Shown here in pieces: positions 17,014 through 26,401 of a stretch of DNA of 64,000 nt. Each line of letters begins with the position of its first letter. Positions within the stretch are counted from its first letter, which is position 1. The notes below the pieces were generated by a model. It saw only the letters and a list, made by a program, of their open reading frames with translations, had not been told where the DNA came from and ran no database searches. Location: the NCBI GenBank assembly GCA_903929765.1, contig CAIYVX010000023.1:62001-126000 (forward strand), in the 5' to 3' direction. This DNA comes from an uncultured Planctomycetia bacterium (GTDB lineage: Bacteria; Planctomycetota; Phycisphaerae; FEN-1346; JAACEH01). The translations under genes and the position numbers were made by a program.

Positions 17014-17511
17014 CTATCCCCCGGCTATCCCCGATCCACCGGACTGCCACCCTTCCGGGTCCGTGACGCCATTGGAACCGAAGTCCGCCGCATAGCCCGT
17101 GCCGCCGGCCTTCTTGTCACTGCCGTAGCTAACGACCAGGAACTCCGTGGCGCCCGTAGTCTGATTTACCCGCGTGTGATACTGGTAGGGCGTGCCCCAG
17201 GGATCTTTAAAGGTAGTCGTCTGCTTCAGGTACGGGCCGCTCCAGTTTGTCGCGTCTGCCGGCGCCGTGATCAGCGCCTGGAGACCCTGGTCGTCGGTCG
17301 GATAACTCCCGACGTCCATCCGAAACAACTCCAGGGCCGTACAGAACGTACTCATTTCGCTCTTGGCCCCTTTGACCTTGTTTGAGTCGATGATCCCCGG
17401 CAACTCCAGCACCGCCGCGCTCACCATCACCCCGATGATCACCATGACGGCAATAATCTCCAGCAAAGTAAAGGCCCGAGTCGTCCGCCGCGCCTGGTTC
17501 TCTGTCCTCAT
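17014..17511 (-). CDS. gspG: Major pseudopilin GspG
   Basis: A 165-residue major pseudopilin that builds the periplasmic piston. N-terminus RRTTRA|FTLLEIIAVMVIIGVM with Ala at -1 instead of the usual Gly, and Glu at +5. The GspG body is clear: ALELFRMDVGSYPTDDQGLQ, then GPYLKQ..FKDPWGTPYQY, and VVSYGSDKKAGG, the calcium-binding loop region. AGGAGG lies about 10 bases before the ATG. Confidence 0.92.
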   Translation of the reverse strand: MRTENQARRTTRAFTLLEIIAVMVIIGVMVSAAVLELPGIIDSNKVKGAKSEMSTFCTALELFRMDVGSYPTDDQGLQALITAPADATNWSGPYLKQTTTFKDPWGTPYQYHTRVNQTTGATEFLVVSYGSDKKAGGTGYAADFGSNGVTDPEGWQSGGSGIAGG

Positions 17512-17525
17512 TGCCTGGCTACCTC

Positions 17526-18746
17526 CTATCCAATGCTGCTGCTCATCTTAAAGATCGGCAGCATCACCGCGGCCACGATGAAGCCCACGATGCTTGCCAC
17601 CACCAGTATCATCACCGGCTGTAACAACGCGTTCAGCCGGGCCACGCTGATCTCCACTTCCTGGTTCAGGCTTTGCGACATGCGGCCCAAAACCTGTTCC
17701 AACTCGCCGCTCTGTTCGCCCACGGCCACCATGTGCGCCACGCTCTTGGGAATGATCGGACTGCGCCGCAAGACCGTACTCACGTCCGACCCCCGAATCA
17801 CGCTCTCCTGAAGGTCGTTGATCGTCTCCCGTACCAGAGTATTGTTCGAAGTCTCCAGCAGCACCGCCATGCAGTCCGCCATCCGCACCCCGCTCGCCAG
17901 AAGAGTCCGCAGTGTACTCGTGAACAGCACCGTTTGCTGCTTGCGGATCACGTCGCCCAGCACCGGAACGCGCAGAACCTGCGTGTCCCAGAAGTGGTGT
18001 CCGCGCTTGGTCTTCAGCAACGTGATCAGGCCGACCACGCAAGCCACCGCCGCGATAATCATCAGCGGCCAGTAGTGCGACGAAAAACCGTAAAAGCCCA
18101 TCAAAATCCGCGTCGGCAGCGGCAATTCCGTCCCGGCGCTCAACAGCAGATCCCTGATCTTCGGCAGCACCGACGTCATCAGGTACGTCACCGCCCCGAT
18201 CGCCACCACCACCATGATAATCGGATAAATCATCACCGTGGCCACCTGACCGCGACGCGTGGCCTGCTCACGCAGATGCTCCGCCATCTTCCGCAGCACC
18301 TCCGGCAGGTTGCCCGCCGTCTCACCCACTCGAACCATGCTGATATACATGTGCCCGAACGTCCCCTCGTACGGCTCCAGGGCGTCCGCCACGCTGATCC
18401 CGCTCGCCACCCGGTCGCGGATGTCCCGCAGCATGTTCAGAAAACGCTTGTCCGACACGTCCTCCATCGCAATCCCCAACGCATCCGTCAGCTTGATCTC
18501 GTTCTCCAGCAGCACCGCCAACTGCCGCGTCACCGCCTCCAGCAGCACCGGGTTCCGCCCCCGGCCCCGCCACAGCGAAGACAGCGTGATGCCCTTGCGC
18601 TCCGCGTACGTCGCCGAGGCCAGGCCCGTCACGTGCAGATTCTGGTCGCGCAACACCCGCCGCGCGTCCTGCACCGACTCCGCCTCCAGCGTCCCGCTCG
18701 ACCGCTGGCCGCCCGCTCCCAGAGCCTCGTAACGATATACCGGCAA
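17526..18746 (-). CDS. gspF: T2SS inner-membrane platform protein GspF
   Basis: A 406-residue polytopic protein with two repeated GspF/PilC domains (about 70-195 and 270-395) and three membrane segments (near 168-195, 217-240 and 372-400). The conserved phrase GVRMADCMAVLLETSNNTLV and SVAHMVAVGEQSGELEQVLG identify the second domain. It connects the GspE motor with the pseudopilus base. TTG start at 18746 with AGAGGT upstream. A family-C hairpin and a triplicated GAAGCCT repeat separate it from gspE. Confidence 0.93.
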   Translation of the reverse strand: MPVYRYEALGAGGQRSSGTLEAESVQDARRVLRDQNLHVTGLASATYAERKGITLSSLWRGRGRNPVLLEAVTRQLAVLLENEIKLTDALGIAMEDVSDKRFLNMLRDIRDRVASGISVADALEPYEGTFGHMYISMVRVGETAGNLPEVLRKMAEHLREQATRRGQVATVMIYPIIMVVVAIGAVTYLMTSVLPKIRDLLLSAGTELPLPTRILMGFYGFSSHYWPLMIIAAVACVVGLITLLKTKRGHHFWDTQVLRVPVLGDVIRKQQTVLFTSTLRTLLASGVRMADCMAVLLETSNNTLVRETINDLQESVIRGSDVSTVLRRSPIIPKSVAHMVAVGEQSGELEQVLGRMSQSLNQEVEISVARLNALLQPVMILVVASIVGFIVAAVMLPIFKMSSSIG

Positions 18747-18767
18747 ATCTTACCTCTTCTTCTTTTC

Positions 18768-18800
18768 AAGCCCCCAGCACCGCTGGGGGACGCTGTTGTT
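18768..18800. repeat. Family-C hairpin (AAGCCCCCAGCA..CTGGGGG)
   Basis: AAGCCCCCAGCACCGCTGGGGGACGCTG, between gspE and gspF. Copies are at 26573, 47261, 52454 and 54933, usually followed by ACGCTGTTGTT and next to polypyrimidine tracts. Confidence 0.85.
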
Positions 18801-18841
18801 GTTTCTTCTTTTTCTTCTGTTTCTTCTTTTTCTTCTGCTGC

Positions 18842-18867
18842 GCCTGAAGCCTGAAGCCTGAAGCCTT
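18842..18867. repeat. Short tandem repeat, GCCTGAA x3
   Basis: Three tandem copies of the 7-mer GCCTGAA lie just downstream of the gspE stop. Confidence 0.8.
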
Positions 18868-18870
18868 CTT

Positions 18871-20571
18871 CTAATACACGTCCCGCTGCGTCACGCGCAT
18901 TACTTCTTCCAGCGTCGTCTCGCCCGCCACGGCCTTCAGCGCGCCGTCCATACGCAACGTCCTCATGCCCCGCTCCACCGCGGTGCTCTTCATCACCGAC
19001 GCGCTGGCGTGACTCTGAATCTGCGCCCGCACCTCGTCGTCCACCATCAGCAATTCATAAATCCCCGTCCGGCCGTAGTACCCCGTGTGCAGGCATTCCT
19101 CGCAGCCGCGCCCTCGCCATAGCGGCGTCCCCTCGCGAATCAGCGTGCCCACGTCCAACTGTCGCACGATCCGCGGATCCGGCGTGTAGGGTTCCTTGCA
19201 CTTCTGGCAGATGCGCCGCACCAGTCGCTGAGCCATCGCCGCCAACAGGCTCGACGACACCAGGTACGGTTCCAGCCCCAGGTCCAGGAGCCGGGCCATC
19301 GTGCTCGGCGCGTCGTTGGTGTGTACTGTCGAAAAGACCAAATGCCCCGTCAGAGAAGCCTGGATCGCCAACCGCGCCGTCTCCAGGTCGCGGATTTCCC
19401 CCACCATGATCACGTCCGGGTCTTGACGCATCAGGTGCCGCAGCGTCGTCGCAAACGTCAGGCCCTTCTTGGTCGCCACCTGAATCTGGCTGATCCCCTG
19501 GAGCTGATACTCGATCGGATCTTCCACGGTCAGCACGTTCAACTCCGCCGAGTTCACCCGGTTCAGGCATGCGTACAGCGTCGTCGTCTTGCCGCTGCCC
19601 GTCGGTCCCGTCACCAGGATGATCCCGTGATCCATCGTGATCAGGCTCATCACCTTCGCCCGCAGCTCATCGTCCAGACCGACCCGCTCCAGGTCGTACA
19701 CGCCCGAGCTCTTGTCCAGCAGACGCAGCACCACGCGCTCGCCATAACTGGTGGGCACGATGCTCACACGCAGGTCCACCTCGCGGTTCCCGATCCGGAC
19801 CGTGCAACGGCCGTCCTGCGGCATGCGCCGCTCCGCAATGTCCATCCCCGCCATGACCTTGATGCGCGACGTGATCAGCGGCTGAACGCTACGCGATGGG
19901 CTGAACACGTCGTACAGCAAGCCGTCGATCCGGTACCGGATCTGTACCTTGTTCTCGTACGGATGAACGTGAATGTCGCTGGCCCGCGTCTTCAGCCCGC
20001 GGAACAGAATGCTGTTTACCAGCCGGATCACCGGCGGTTTGTTCACCACGTCCAGCAGGTCGTCGCTGGAGCCTACCTGGTGGGCCAGCGACTCCATCGC
20101 CGCATCGTCCAACTCCTCCACGATCTCGTCCACCACGTCCATGCGGTCTTCGTACGCCGAATCGATCGCCCCGGCCACCTCGCTTCGCGGCGCCACCACC
20201 AGACGCACCACCTGGCCCAGACGCTTCTCCACGTCCTCCAGCGGATAGGCCGCCAGCGGGCTGCACGTCGCCACGATCATCGTCCCGTTATCCGTCCCCA
20301 CGCCCACCAGGCCGTGACGCCGCGCGAACATCGCCGGAATTTTCTCCTTGAACTCGACCGGAACATCCTTGCCGTGCAGCGCCTCACGGTACTCCAGGCC
20401 CAGCACCTCCGAAAAGTGCCGCAGCACTTCTTCCTCGGTGAACCGCCCGTCTTCCGCCAGAACCTGTTCCAGCGATCGACCGTGCGCCCCGGCCTCCACC
20501 AGCGCCGCCTGGAGTTGTTCGTGCCCCATCGACTTGAACGAGTCCAGCCATTTAAAATAATACTCTGCCAT
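18871..20571 (-). CDS. gspE: T2SS secretion ATPase GspE
   Basis: A 566-residue hexameric motor ATPase. It has an N-terminal GspE/PilB N1-type domain (about 10-150), Walker A GPTGSGKT at 322-329, the Asp box (LTVEDPIEYQL, near 347), Walker B with PDVIMVGEIRD near 385-395, and a His box (STVHTNDA, near 414). A four-cysteine zinc module is complete (C455, C458, C490, C493). GGAAG precedes the ATG. The AT-rich family-E repeat fills the gap to gspD. Confidence 0.96.
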   Translation of the reverse strand: MAEYYFKWLDSFKSMGHEQLQAALVEAGAHGRSLEQVLAEDGRFTEEEVLRHFSEVLGLEYREALHGKDVPVEFKEKIPAMFARRHGLVGVGTDNGTMIVATCSPLAAYPLEDVEKRLGQVVRLVVAPRSEVAGAIDSAYEDRMDVVDEIVEELDDAAMESLAHQVGSSDDLLDVVNKPPVIRLVNSILFRGLKTRASDIHVHPYENKVQIRYRIDGLLYDVFSPSRSVQPLITSRIKVMAGMDIAERRMPQDGRCTVRIGNREVDLRVSIVPTSYGERVVLRLLDKSSGVYDLERVGLDDELRAKVMSLITMDHGIILVTGPTGSGKTTTLYACLNRVNSAELNVLTVEDPIEYQLQGISQIQVATKKGLTFATTLRHLMRQDPDVIMVGEIRDLETARLAIQASLTGHLVFSTVHTNDAPSTMARLLDLGLEPYLVSSSLLAAMAQRLVRRICQKCKEPYTPDPRIVRQLDVGTLIREGTPLWRGRGCEECLHTGYYGRTGIYELLMVDDEVRAQIQSHASASVMKSTAVERGMRTLRMDGALKAVAGETTLEEVMRVTQRDVY

Positions 20572-20579
20572 CTTCTTCC

Positions 20580-20618
20580 TTTTTACATTTTTAATTTTGC
20601 ATTTTTAATTTTTAATTC
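20580..20618. repeat. Family-E AT-rich repeat
   Basis: TTTTACATTTTTAATTTTGC followed by ATTTTTAATTTTTAATT. Near-identical copies are at 28889, 32128, 52505 and 54993. Very AT-rich in a GC-rich genome; sits between gspD and gspE. Confidence 0.88.
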
Positions 20619-20622
20619 GTCC

Positions 20623-23151
20623 TTATTTCGTCACGCTTCCCGGCGTCGCCGGAATGTTCGATGACGGCGCCTGGTCCGGCGTCATCACGGGCATGGGCAG
20701 TCCGCCCTTGTGCGTCCTGCGTTCCTCCGCCCGCGCCGCTTCCTCCAACACCTTCTTCTCCGCCGCACGCTTCCTAATCACGGAGTTCAGTTTATCCGCC
20801 TCTTTGGCCGCCGCCTCCTCGGAAAGACCCGGATCAAGAACCCTGATGTCCTTCGACAGCACCGTCCGCGTCGACCGGGTCTCGTCGAACATGTCGTCGA
20901 ACGACACGTCGCGCAGAATGCTCGCCTTGACGAACAGATAATCGGTCGTGTTCTGATCGGTGTTGGCATGCGCCTTGAACAGTTCGCCCAGAATCGGGAT
21001 GTCCCCAATGATCGGCACCATGGTCGTCCCTTCCGTGTGGTTGCGGCCCTTCAGTCCGCCCACCACCACCGTCATCTGATCCGGCACCGTCACCTGCGTC
21101 GTCAGCGTCCGGTCCGATTGCGGCGGGGGAATGCTTCCGTCGGCCGAACTCGGGCCGGTGAATGCGCTCACCTCCAGGTTGATGTCCAGCTTGATGAAGT
21201 TTCCGTCGCTGATCATCGGCGTAATCTGCAACTTCGTCCCGGCCTGGATATAGCCCTTGAAGCTCACGGTCGTCACGTTCGACGTCAGTGCGTCCAGCGA
21301 GGTCGTCGGCTGCTCGTCCACACTCTGGAGGGTCGCGTTCTTGAAGTTGTTATTCACGAGCATGCGCGGCTTCGACAGCGTCCGCGACTTTGTCTTCGCG
21401 TCCACCGCCTGCAGCAGCGCCAGCACCTGGCCGTCATCCAGAAACGCCATCGTGCCGCCCAAAAGCGAAGACGCTCCGCCCGAGGCCGTCACCGACAGAA
21501 TCGGCGGCTTTACGTTGGTCAGACCCAACGCCGTCCCCGCATAAGGCGAGCCTACGCCACCCCTGGTTTTCGGCCGGAAGTTTTCCAACTCCACCCCGAG
21601 GTTGAAATTGTCCCCGTCCACCACCTCCAGCAGCGTCGCCTCCAGCAGCACCTGCGGCTGGCTGGCGTCCACCTGCGCGATCAACCGCGCGATGTCCTCG
21701 TGTTGCTGCGGCGAGGCGCTGGCGATCACCGCGTTGATATCCGTCAGCGAAACGACCGTCGGCGCGCCTTCCACTCCCGGCAGCGCCGCATGCGTTCGCG
21801 GGTCCACGCTTCCGGCGTTGAACACGCTCTTGAGCATCGTCGCCACGTCGTCCGAGTTGCGCCGCGCCAGCGGATAGACCCGGATCGCCCCGAACTCCGA
21901 CGGCATCTGGTCCACCTGCTTCACGAACTCCGCCACCACCTTCTGGTCCTCCGGCAGGGCCACCAGAATCAGCGTGTTCTGATTTTCCAGCACCGTCAGT
22001 TTTGGCGGCGCCCCCGTCCCGTACAGCATCGTCCCGCCGCCGCTCGCCGGCGTCTGGTTCCCCGGCATCACCGGGCCCGCCGGTCGCGCACTAGTCTTTT
22101 TCCCGGCGCCGCTCGTGTTCAAGTCCGGACCCAGCAGGCTCAGGGCCGTGATCGCCGCTACCACGTCGTCGGCCGCCTGGTATTGCAGCGGATAGAACTT
22201 TATCTCCTGCAAGTTGATCTTGGGCACGTCGTACAGATCCACCAGTTCCTTCAGATCGTCCAGGTCGGCCGGTACGCCGATGATCACCAGCGCGTTCGTC
22301 CGCTCATTGACGTCGATGAACGGCGGCAGCTCCTGCGGCGCCGCCACTACGGTGTAAACTATTTTCGACGTCGGACCAGCGCCCTGCCTCGTCGGTATTG
22401 TCTTCGTCAACTTCCCCTGACGCGACGCGATGAACATTTGCAGCCGCGCTTGCATGTCCGGCGCCTTCACAAATTTCAGTTGATAGTCGCGCTTCTCGAA
22501 CTTCTTTACCGGCACGTCCAGCAGCTTGATGAATTGCCGCAGGTCGTCCACCCGGCTCTTGTACTCCGTTATTTGCAGCAACTTCCGGTCCGGCATCGGC
22601 GTCACGAACCCGTAGTCGCTCATGTACGGCATCAGGGCGTCCTGGATGTCGCGCGGATCCGCGTACGTCAGCGACATCGTCTCCGTCACGATCGTTTCGC
22701 CCTGCGCCGCCGGCGACTGCTTGTTCGGCGGCAGAAGTTCCGTAAACGATGACGCCTTGCCCGTCGGCATGATCCGAATCCAATCCCCGTGCGAGGCCCG
22801 CATCATCACCAGGTTCTTCGTCCGCAACGCTTCTTCCAGAACAGAGTACAGTTCCGAAACCTTCACCTTCTTGTTCGGTTCGACCACGATGGTCCCCGCC
22901 AGATCGGCATTGTCATAGATGAATTTCAGTTGCAACCGCGCTCCGACGTATTCCACGAACATTTGGATGCTGACCGGATTCGGAAAAGTGTCAAAAGACA
23001 CCGTTTCCTCTGCCGCCGCCGGCGTCGCGCTCGACCCCTGGCCCCACGACCACGATGGCCCGCCCAACAGCAGACCCGCCGCCACGGTCGTCGCCAGCAC
23101 CATCTTGACAGCTACGCCGTTCGTGAATATCCTCTTCTTCATGATCTCCAT
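20623..23151 (-). CDS. gspD: T2SS outer-membrane secretin GspD
   Basis: An 842-residue secretin. Order: signal peptide (1 to about 37), N0 domain (about 55-140), then N1-N3 repeats (ERTNALVIIGVPADLDDLKEL; NQNTLILVALPEDQKVV) and the C-terminal secretin pore with VPIIGDIPILGELF, the family signature. A long Gly/Pro-rich loop and a C-terminal S-domain-like Ala/Glu-rich tail are present. Start at 23151 or 23142 (both in-frame ATG; the second gives MKKRIF). Either start overlaps the ATG of the divergent lipoprotein gene, an arrangement discussed under findings. The N0 domain is about half identical to that of the glycosidase at 26870. Confidence 0.93.
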   Translation of the reverse strand: MEIMKKRIFTNGVAVKMVLATTVAAGLLLGGPSWSWGQGSSATPAAAEETVSFDTFPNPVSIQMFVEYVGARLQLKFIYDNADLAGTIVVEPNKKVKVSELYSVLEEALRTKNLVMMRASHGDWIRIMPTGKASSFTELLPPNKQSPAAQGETIVTETMSLTYADPRDIQDALMPYMSDYGFVTPMPDRKLLQITEYKSRVDDLRQFIKLLDVPVKKFEKRDYQLKFVKAPDMQARLQMFIASRQGKLTKTIPTRQGAGPTSKIVYTVVAAPQELPPFIDVNERTNALVIIGVPADLDDLKELVDLYDVPKINLQEIKFYPLQYQAADDVVAAITALSLLGPDLNTSGAGKKTSARPAGPVMPGNQTPASGGGTMLYGTGAPPKLTVLENQNTLILVALPEDQKVVAEFVKQVDQMPSEFGAIRVYPLARRNSDDVATMLKSVFNAGSVDPRTHAALPGVEGAPTVVSLTDINAVIASASPQQHEDIARLIAQVDASQPQVLLEATLLEVVDGDNFNLGVELENFRPKTRGGVGSPYAGTALGLTNVKPPILSVTASGGASSLLGGTMAFLDDGQVLALLQAVDAKTKSRTLSKPRMLVNNNFKNATLQSVDEQPTTSLDALTSNVTTVSFKGYIQAGTKLQITPMISDGNFIKLDINLEVSAFTGPSSADGSIPPPQSDRTLTTQVTVPDQMTVVVGGLKGRNHTEGTTMVPIIGDIPILGELFKAHANTDQNTTDYLFVKASILRDVSFDDMFDETRSTRTVLSKDIRVLDPGLSEEAAAKEADKLNSVIRKRAAEKKVLEEAARAEERRTHKGGLPMPVMTPDQAPSSNIPATPGSVTK

Positions 23152-23620
23152 CTTCTCTCCCATCCGTCTGTTGATCGTCCTGGCCTGTGCCGCCCTGGCT
23201 CCGGCCCTGCCCGGCTGCCCGCCGGCCGCCAAAACCGGTCTCAATGCCGCGGCCAATTCCCACGAATCCGCCGCCGATGTCCTCCGTCTCAGAACCGACA
23301 GCCTGCTACACGCCATTGTGCTCTTCAAAAACGACGAAATCAAAAACTTCTTTCCCCCCGGCGCCGACGTCGACGTTATCCGGCAACTCGACCTTTATCT
23401 GAAAGCGCCCTACCCCAGAACCCGCGTTCTGAGCTGGAACGCCGAAAACGTTTTTGTCCAAATATCTCCCGACGGTCGCTTCGCTCGAACCGCCACGCGC
23501 CTCGAATTTCTTGCCTCCGACCCCAAGGCCAAACCCCTCCCTCAGGAAATCACCTTTGAGTGGCAAGCCGACGAAAAAGGCGCCGTCTTCTACCTCGTCC
23601 CCCTTAAGCTCGCCCCATGA
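23141..23620 (+). CDS. Small lipoprotein of unknown function, divergent from gspD
   Basis: A 159-residue protein with a lipoprotein signal (MISIFSPIRLLIVLACAALA, then PALPGC), so lipidation is expected on the Cys near residue 26. The mature part has Asp/Leu/Phe-rich helices then beta strands (WNAENVFVQISPDGRFARTA; EITFEWQADEKGAVFYLVPL), which looks like a folded domain. I do not recognise the family. It sits between the putative gspC and gspD on the opposite strand, so a T2SS pilotin-like or accessory role is possible but unproven. No clear RBS; a TTG at about 23170 is an alternative start. Confidence 0.62.
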   Translation: MISIFSPIRLLIVLACAALAPALPGCPPAAKTGLNAAANSHESAADVLRLRTDSLLHAIVLFKNDEIKNFFPPGADVDVIRQLDLYLKAPYPRTRVLSWNAENVFVQISPDGRFARTATRLEFLASDPKAKPLPQEITFEWQADEKGAVFYLVPLKLAP

Positions 23621-23650
23621 AAAACTATCTCGCCTGATTCCGCGCCGCCA

Positions 23651-24442
23651 CTACTGGCCTGGACCGTTCGGTCCGCCGCCGCCCCGCTGGCCACGCATTT
23701 GACGCAACCGCGCCCGGTTGTCTGGTCCTGCTGTCGGTGTCGCGCTCGACGACACCGTCGGTGGACCGCTTGGCGGACCGCCGATCATCCGGCCGCTGAA
23801 CGTAACCCGGCTCACTGGCGGCGGAGTTGACACAGTCGGCATCGCAATGGCCGGCGGCGGCAACCCTGCGCCGTTCCACGTCGCTGCTCCAACGGTCCCC
23901 GCCATCGGCCCCGGACCACCTGGGGTCCCGGGCTGACCCGCCGGACCGGCTAGGGCCACCGAACGCCTCAAGGCCCCGGTCTCCCCGTTCACGGTAATCT
24001 TGACCATCCCGTTGTGAATCTGTTCGACGGCCAATTCGTCTAGTTTCCGGAATTGCTGCACCGTCATGACCAGGGTCCTGTTGTCCCCCTTGTGTTGCAG
24101 GAACACGAAACCCTTATCATCCCCCTCCGACGCCAGACCGACCATTGTCCAACCGTGGAACTCATCCGTCGCCCGCGACCAGATGTCGGTCTGCTCCGAC
24201 GTCTTCGGCGGCGGATAGAGAAAGTCGCTCAGTTGCGCCAGGTTCTGGTCGATCGCCACCTCTTTCGGTTTGATCAACTGTCGCACCCTGGGCTTCACCG
24301 CGGTCGGCTTTGATCCTTGTGCCGCCTCGCCGCTGGCCAGGCTGGGATAGACCATCACCCCAACCATGCCTAAGAGGCCCAGCGACAACACGCCGATGGC
24401 CGCGCACAGCAACCGAAACATCGTCGAGGATCGAAGTGCCAT
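23651..24442 (-). CDS. Putative T2SS GspC-like protein
   Basis: A 263-residue protein with one N-terminal membrane helix (about 10-33), a linker, then a small beta-rich domain (about 95-165: WTMVGLASEGDDKGFVFLQH ... VKITVNGETGALRR) whose strand order and terminal nGe..LR resemble the GspC homology-region domain. The last 95 residues are Gly/Pro-rich and low complexity (GPAGQPGTPGGPGPMAG). AGGAGGT sits 7 bases before the ATG. It occupies the gspC slot, first in the C-D-E-F-G-H-I-J-K-L-M order, though a gene on the other strand separates it from gspD. In GspC this domain contacts the secretin N0 domain. Similarity is weak. Confidence 0.5.
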   Translation of the reverse strand: MALRSSTMFRLLCAAIGVLSLGLLGMVGVMVYPSLASGEAAQGSKPTAVKPRVRQLIKPKEVAIDQNLAQLSDFLYPPPKTSEQTDIWSRATDEFHGWTMVGLASEGDDKGFVFLQHKGDNRTLVMTVQQFRKLDELAVEQIHNGMVKITVNGETGALRRSVALAGPAGQPGTPGGPGPMAGTVGAATWNGAGLPPPAIAMPTVSTPPPVSRVTFSGRMIGGPPSGPPTVSSSATPTAGPDNRARLRQMRGQRGGGGPNGPGQ

Positions 24443-24932
24443 CTCTGATACCTCCTCATTTTACCACGTCGCCGACCGGCTCTTCTCCGACCGCCGAAAC
24501 CGTTCACCTGACCACACTTTGCCGCACAGTGTATTATCGTCCTTGCCTGACGACACTTCCAGCATTATTTTCCGTCTTTTGCCTCTTCGCCTGCATTTCC
24601 TCTCAATTTAACCAGCGTGCCGCCTTTTCGGACCGCTCAAAAATCCAAACACCTGTTTTTTCCGATGATTGTCGTTTCACGCGAATGATTCAAATATGTT
24701 TGACGTGGCTGAAAGCCTCCCGCACGCCTCCAGGCCCTGGCTTCCTATGACACTGGAGTCCCAGCGCCGCACTATTTCAGTCAACAAAATCATCTTGTTG
24801 CTGCTGCTTCACCCCTCTCCCTTGACGGGAGAGGGTGGCCCGAAGGGCCGGGTGAGGGGTTCTCGTCTTAACCTTAACATCACCAGTGGCTGCGGCTTTT
24901 GTTGTTACTTCTTCTGCTGCTGTCACAGTCAA
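24443..24932. other. Intergenic region upstream of the T2SS cluster
   Basis: No supported gene. Probably carries the T2SS promoter near 24460-24620, which is relatively AT-rich, but no confident -35/-10 pair was found. A family-A hairpin lies at 24811-24860, followed by polypyrimidine sequence. Confidence 0.5.
24811..24860. repeat. Family-A hairpin repeat
   Basis: ACCCCTCTCCCTTGACGGGA, GAGGG, GGCCCGAAGGGCC inner stem, GGGTGAGGGG. Confidence 0.9.
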
Positions 24933-26354
24933 CTAACCACGGCCGTTCTCGCCCGCTCTCGGCCGCACCGTGGCCGACGGTTCCGTCACCGCCCGCACCT
25001 CCAGCGCCGCCGCCAACTCCGCCTCCGACATCAGGCCCCCTTCCCGGATCAGTTCCACCACGCTCTGCCCCGTCGCCATCGCCTTCTTCGCCAGCGTCGC
25101 GGCTTTCCGGTACCCGACCCGCTGATTCAGAATCGTCGCCAGGCCCACCGACCCCTCGAAATATGCCCGGCACTGCTCCTCGTCCACCGTGATCCCCTCG
25201 ACACACCGTTGGCTGAACACCGGCAGGAAGTTCTTCAGATATTCCATCGAGTCCAGCACCGCCGTCGCCATCACCGGCATCATCACGTTCAATTCCAACT
25301 GGCCCGCCTGCACCGCCAGCGCCACCACCGTGTCGTTCCCCACCACCTGGAAACAAATCATGGTCAGACACTCCGCCAGCGACGGATTCACCTTTCCCGG
25401 CATGATGCTCGACCCCGGCTGCGCCGCCGGCAAATGAATCTCCCCCAGACCCGTCCGCGGCCCGCTCCCCATCAGCCGCAGGTCGTTGGCAATCCGAATC
25501 AACTCCAGCGCCAGGTTCCGCAGCGCCCCGCTCAGCGCCGCCACTGCCCCCATGCTCTGCATCCGCAGCCGCAGATCCTTCGCCGGCTCCAGCGGCAGGT
25601 TCGTCAGTTTCCCCAACGCCTCCACCGCCGTCGCCGCAAACTTCTCATGCGTATTCAGCCCCGTCCCCACCGCCGACCCGCCCAGGGCCACCTCCTGCAG
25701 CCCCGCCGCCGCCGCCTCCAGCCGGGCCGTCGCCTCCCGCACCGCCCCCGCGTAGGCCCGGAACTCCTGCCCCAGCCGCACCGGCGCCGCGTCCTGCAAA
25801 TGCGTCCGACCGCTCTTCACCGTCTTGTCGAACAGCCGCCCCTTCGTCACCAGCACGCTCTCCAGCCGCGCCAGCGCCGCCCGCAACTGCCGCCACAACG
25901 CCAGCGCCGCCACGTGCGTCGCCGTCGGAAACGTGTCATTCGTCGATTGCGACATGTTCACATGATCGTGCGGACTCAGGTGCTGATACTCTCCACGCCC
26001 CTTGCCCATCAACTCCAAAGCCCGGTTCGCCAGCACTTCGTTGGTGTTCATGTTCAGGCATGTCCCCGCTCCCGCCTGGAACACGTCCACCACCCACTGA
26101 TCCAGCAGCAGCCTTTGCCCCAGCACCTCGTCGCACGCCCGACCAATCAGCCGCCCTCGGTTTTCGTCCAGCTTGCCCAGTGCCATATTCGTCGCTGCGC
26201 ACGCCTTCTTGATCGCCACGTACGCCCGCACCAACTCCACGTGCGCCCGCCGCCCGCTCACCGGAAAATTCGCCAAAGCCCGTTGCGTCTCCACCCCCCA
26301 GTAAGCCTCTGCCGGAACTTCCACCTCGCCCAACGTATCTGACTCCACCCGCAT
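24933..26354 (-). CDS. aspA: Aspartate ammonia-lyase
   Basis: A 473-residue enzyme (from ATG 26354) that converts aspartate to fumarate and ammonia. The superfamily signature GSSIMPGKVNP is intact, and the flanking residues are of aspartase rather than fumarase type: HDHVNMSQSTNDTFPTA and RLMGSGPRTGLGEIHLPAAQ. The length fits AspA (about 470). The start is uncertain: the frame stays open for 120 more codons to ATG 26714, which has AGAGGA 6 bases upstream, while ATG 26354 has no visible RBS. The extension is Lys/Glu/Gln low complexity and is made largely of hairpin repeats, so I list the conserved core. Confidence 0.88.
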   Translation of the reverse strand: MRVESDTLGEVEVPAEAYWGVETQRALANFPVSGRRAHVELVRAYVAIKKACAATNMALGKLDENRGRLIGRACDEVLGQRLLLDQWVVDVFQAGAGTCLNMNTNEVLANRALELMGKGRGEYQHLSPHDHVNMSQSTNDTFPTATHVAALALWRQLRAALARLESVLVTKGRLFDKTVKSGRTHLQDAAPVRLGQEFRAYAGAVREATARLEAAAAGLQEVALGGSAVGTGLNTHEKFAATAVEALGKLTNLPLEPAKDLRLRMQSMGAVAALSGALRNLALELIRIANDLRLMGSGPRTGLGEIHLPAAQPGSSIMPGKVNPSLAECLTMICFQVVGNDTVVALAVQAGQLELNVMMPVMATAVLDSMEYLKNFLPVFSQRCVEGITVDEEQCRAYFEGSVGLATILNQRVGYRKAATLAKKAMATGQSVVELIREGGLMSEAELAAALEVRAVTEPSATVRPRAGENGRG

Positions 26355-26401
26355 CGCCCGCCGCGCCGGCGCCGTTTCTGTTGCTGTTGTTTCTTCTTCT
26401 C

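Noticed and set aside
20710-22752. A 680-codon frame opposite gspD
   Set aside because: No motif, extreme Arg/His content, fully covered by the clear secretin gene.
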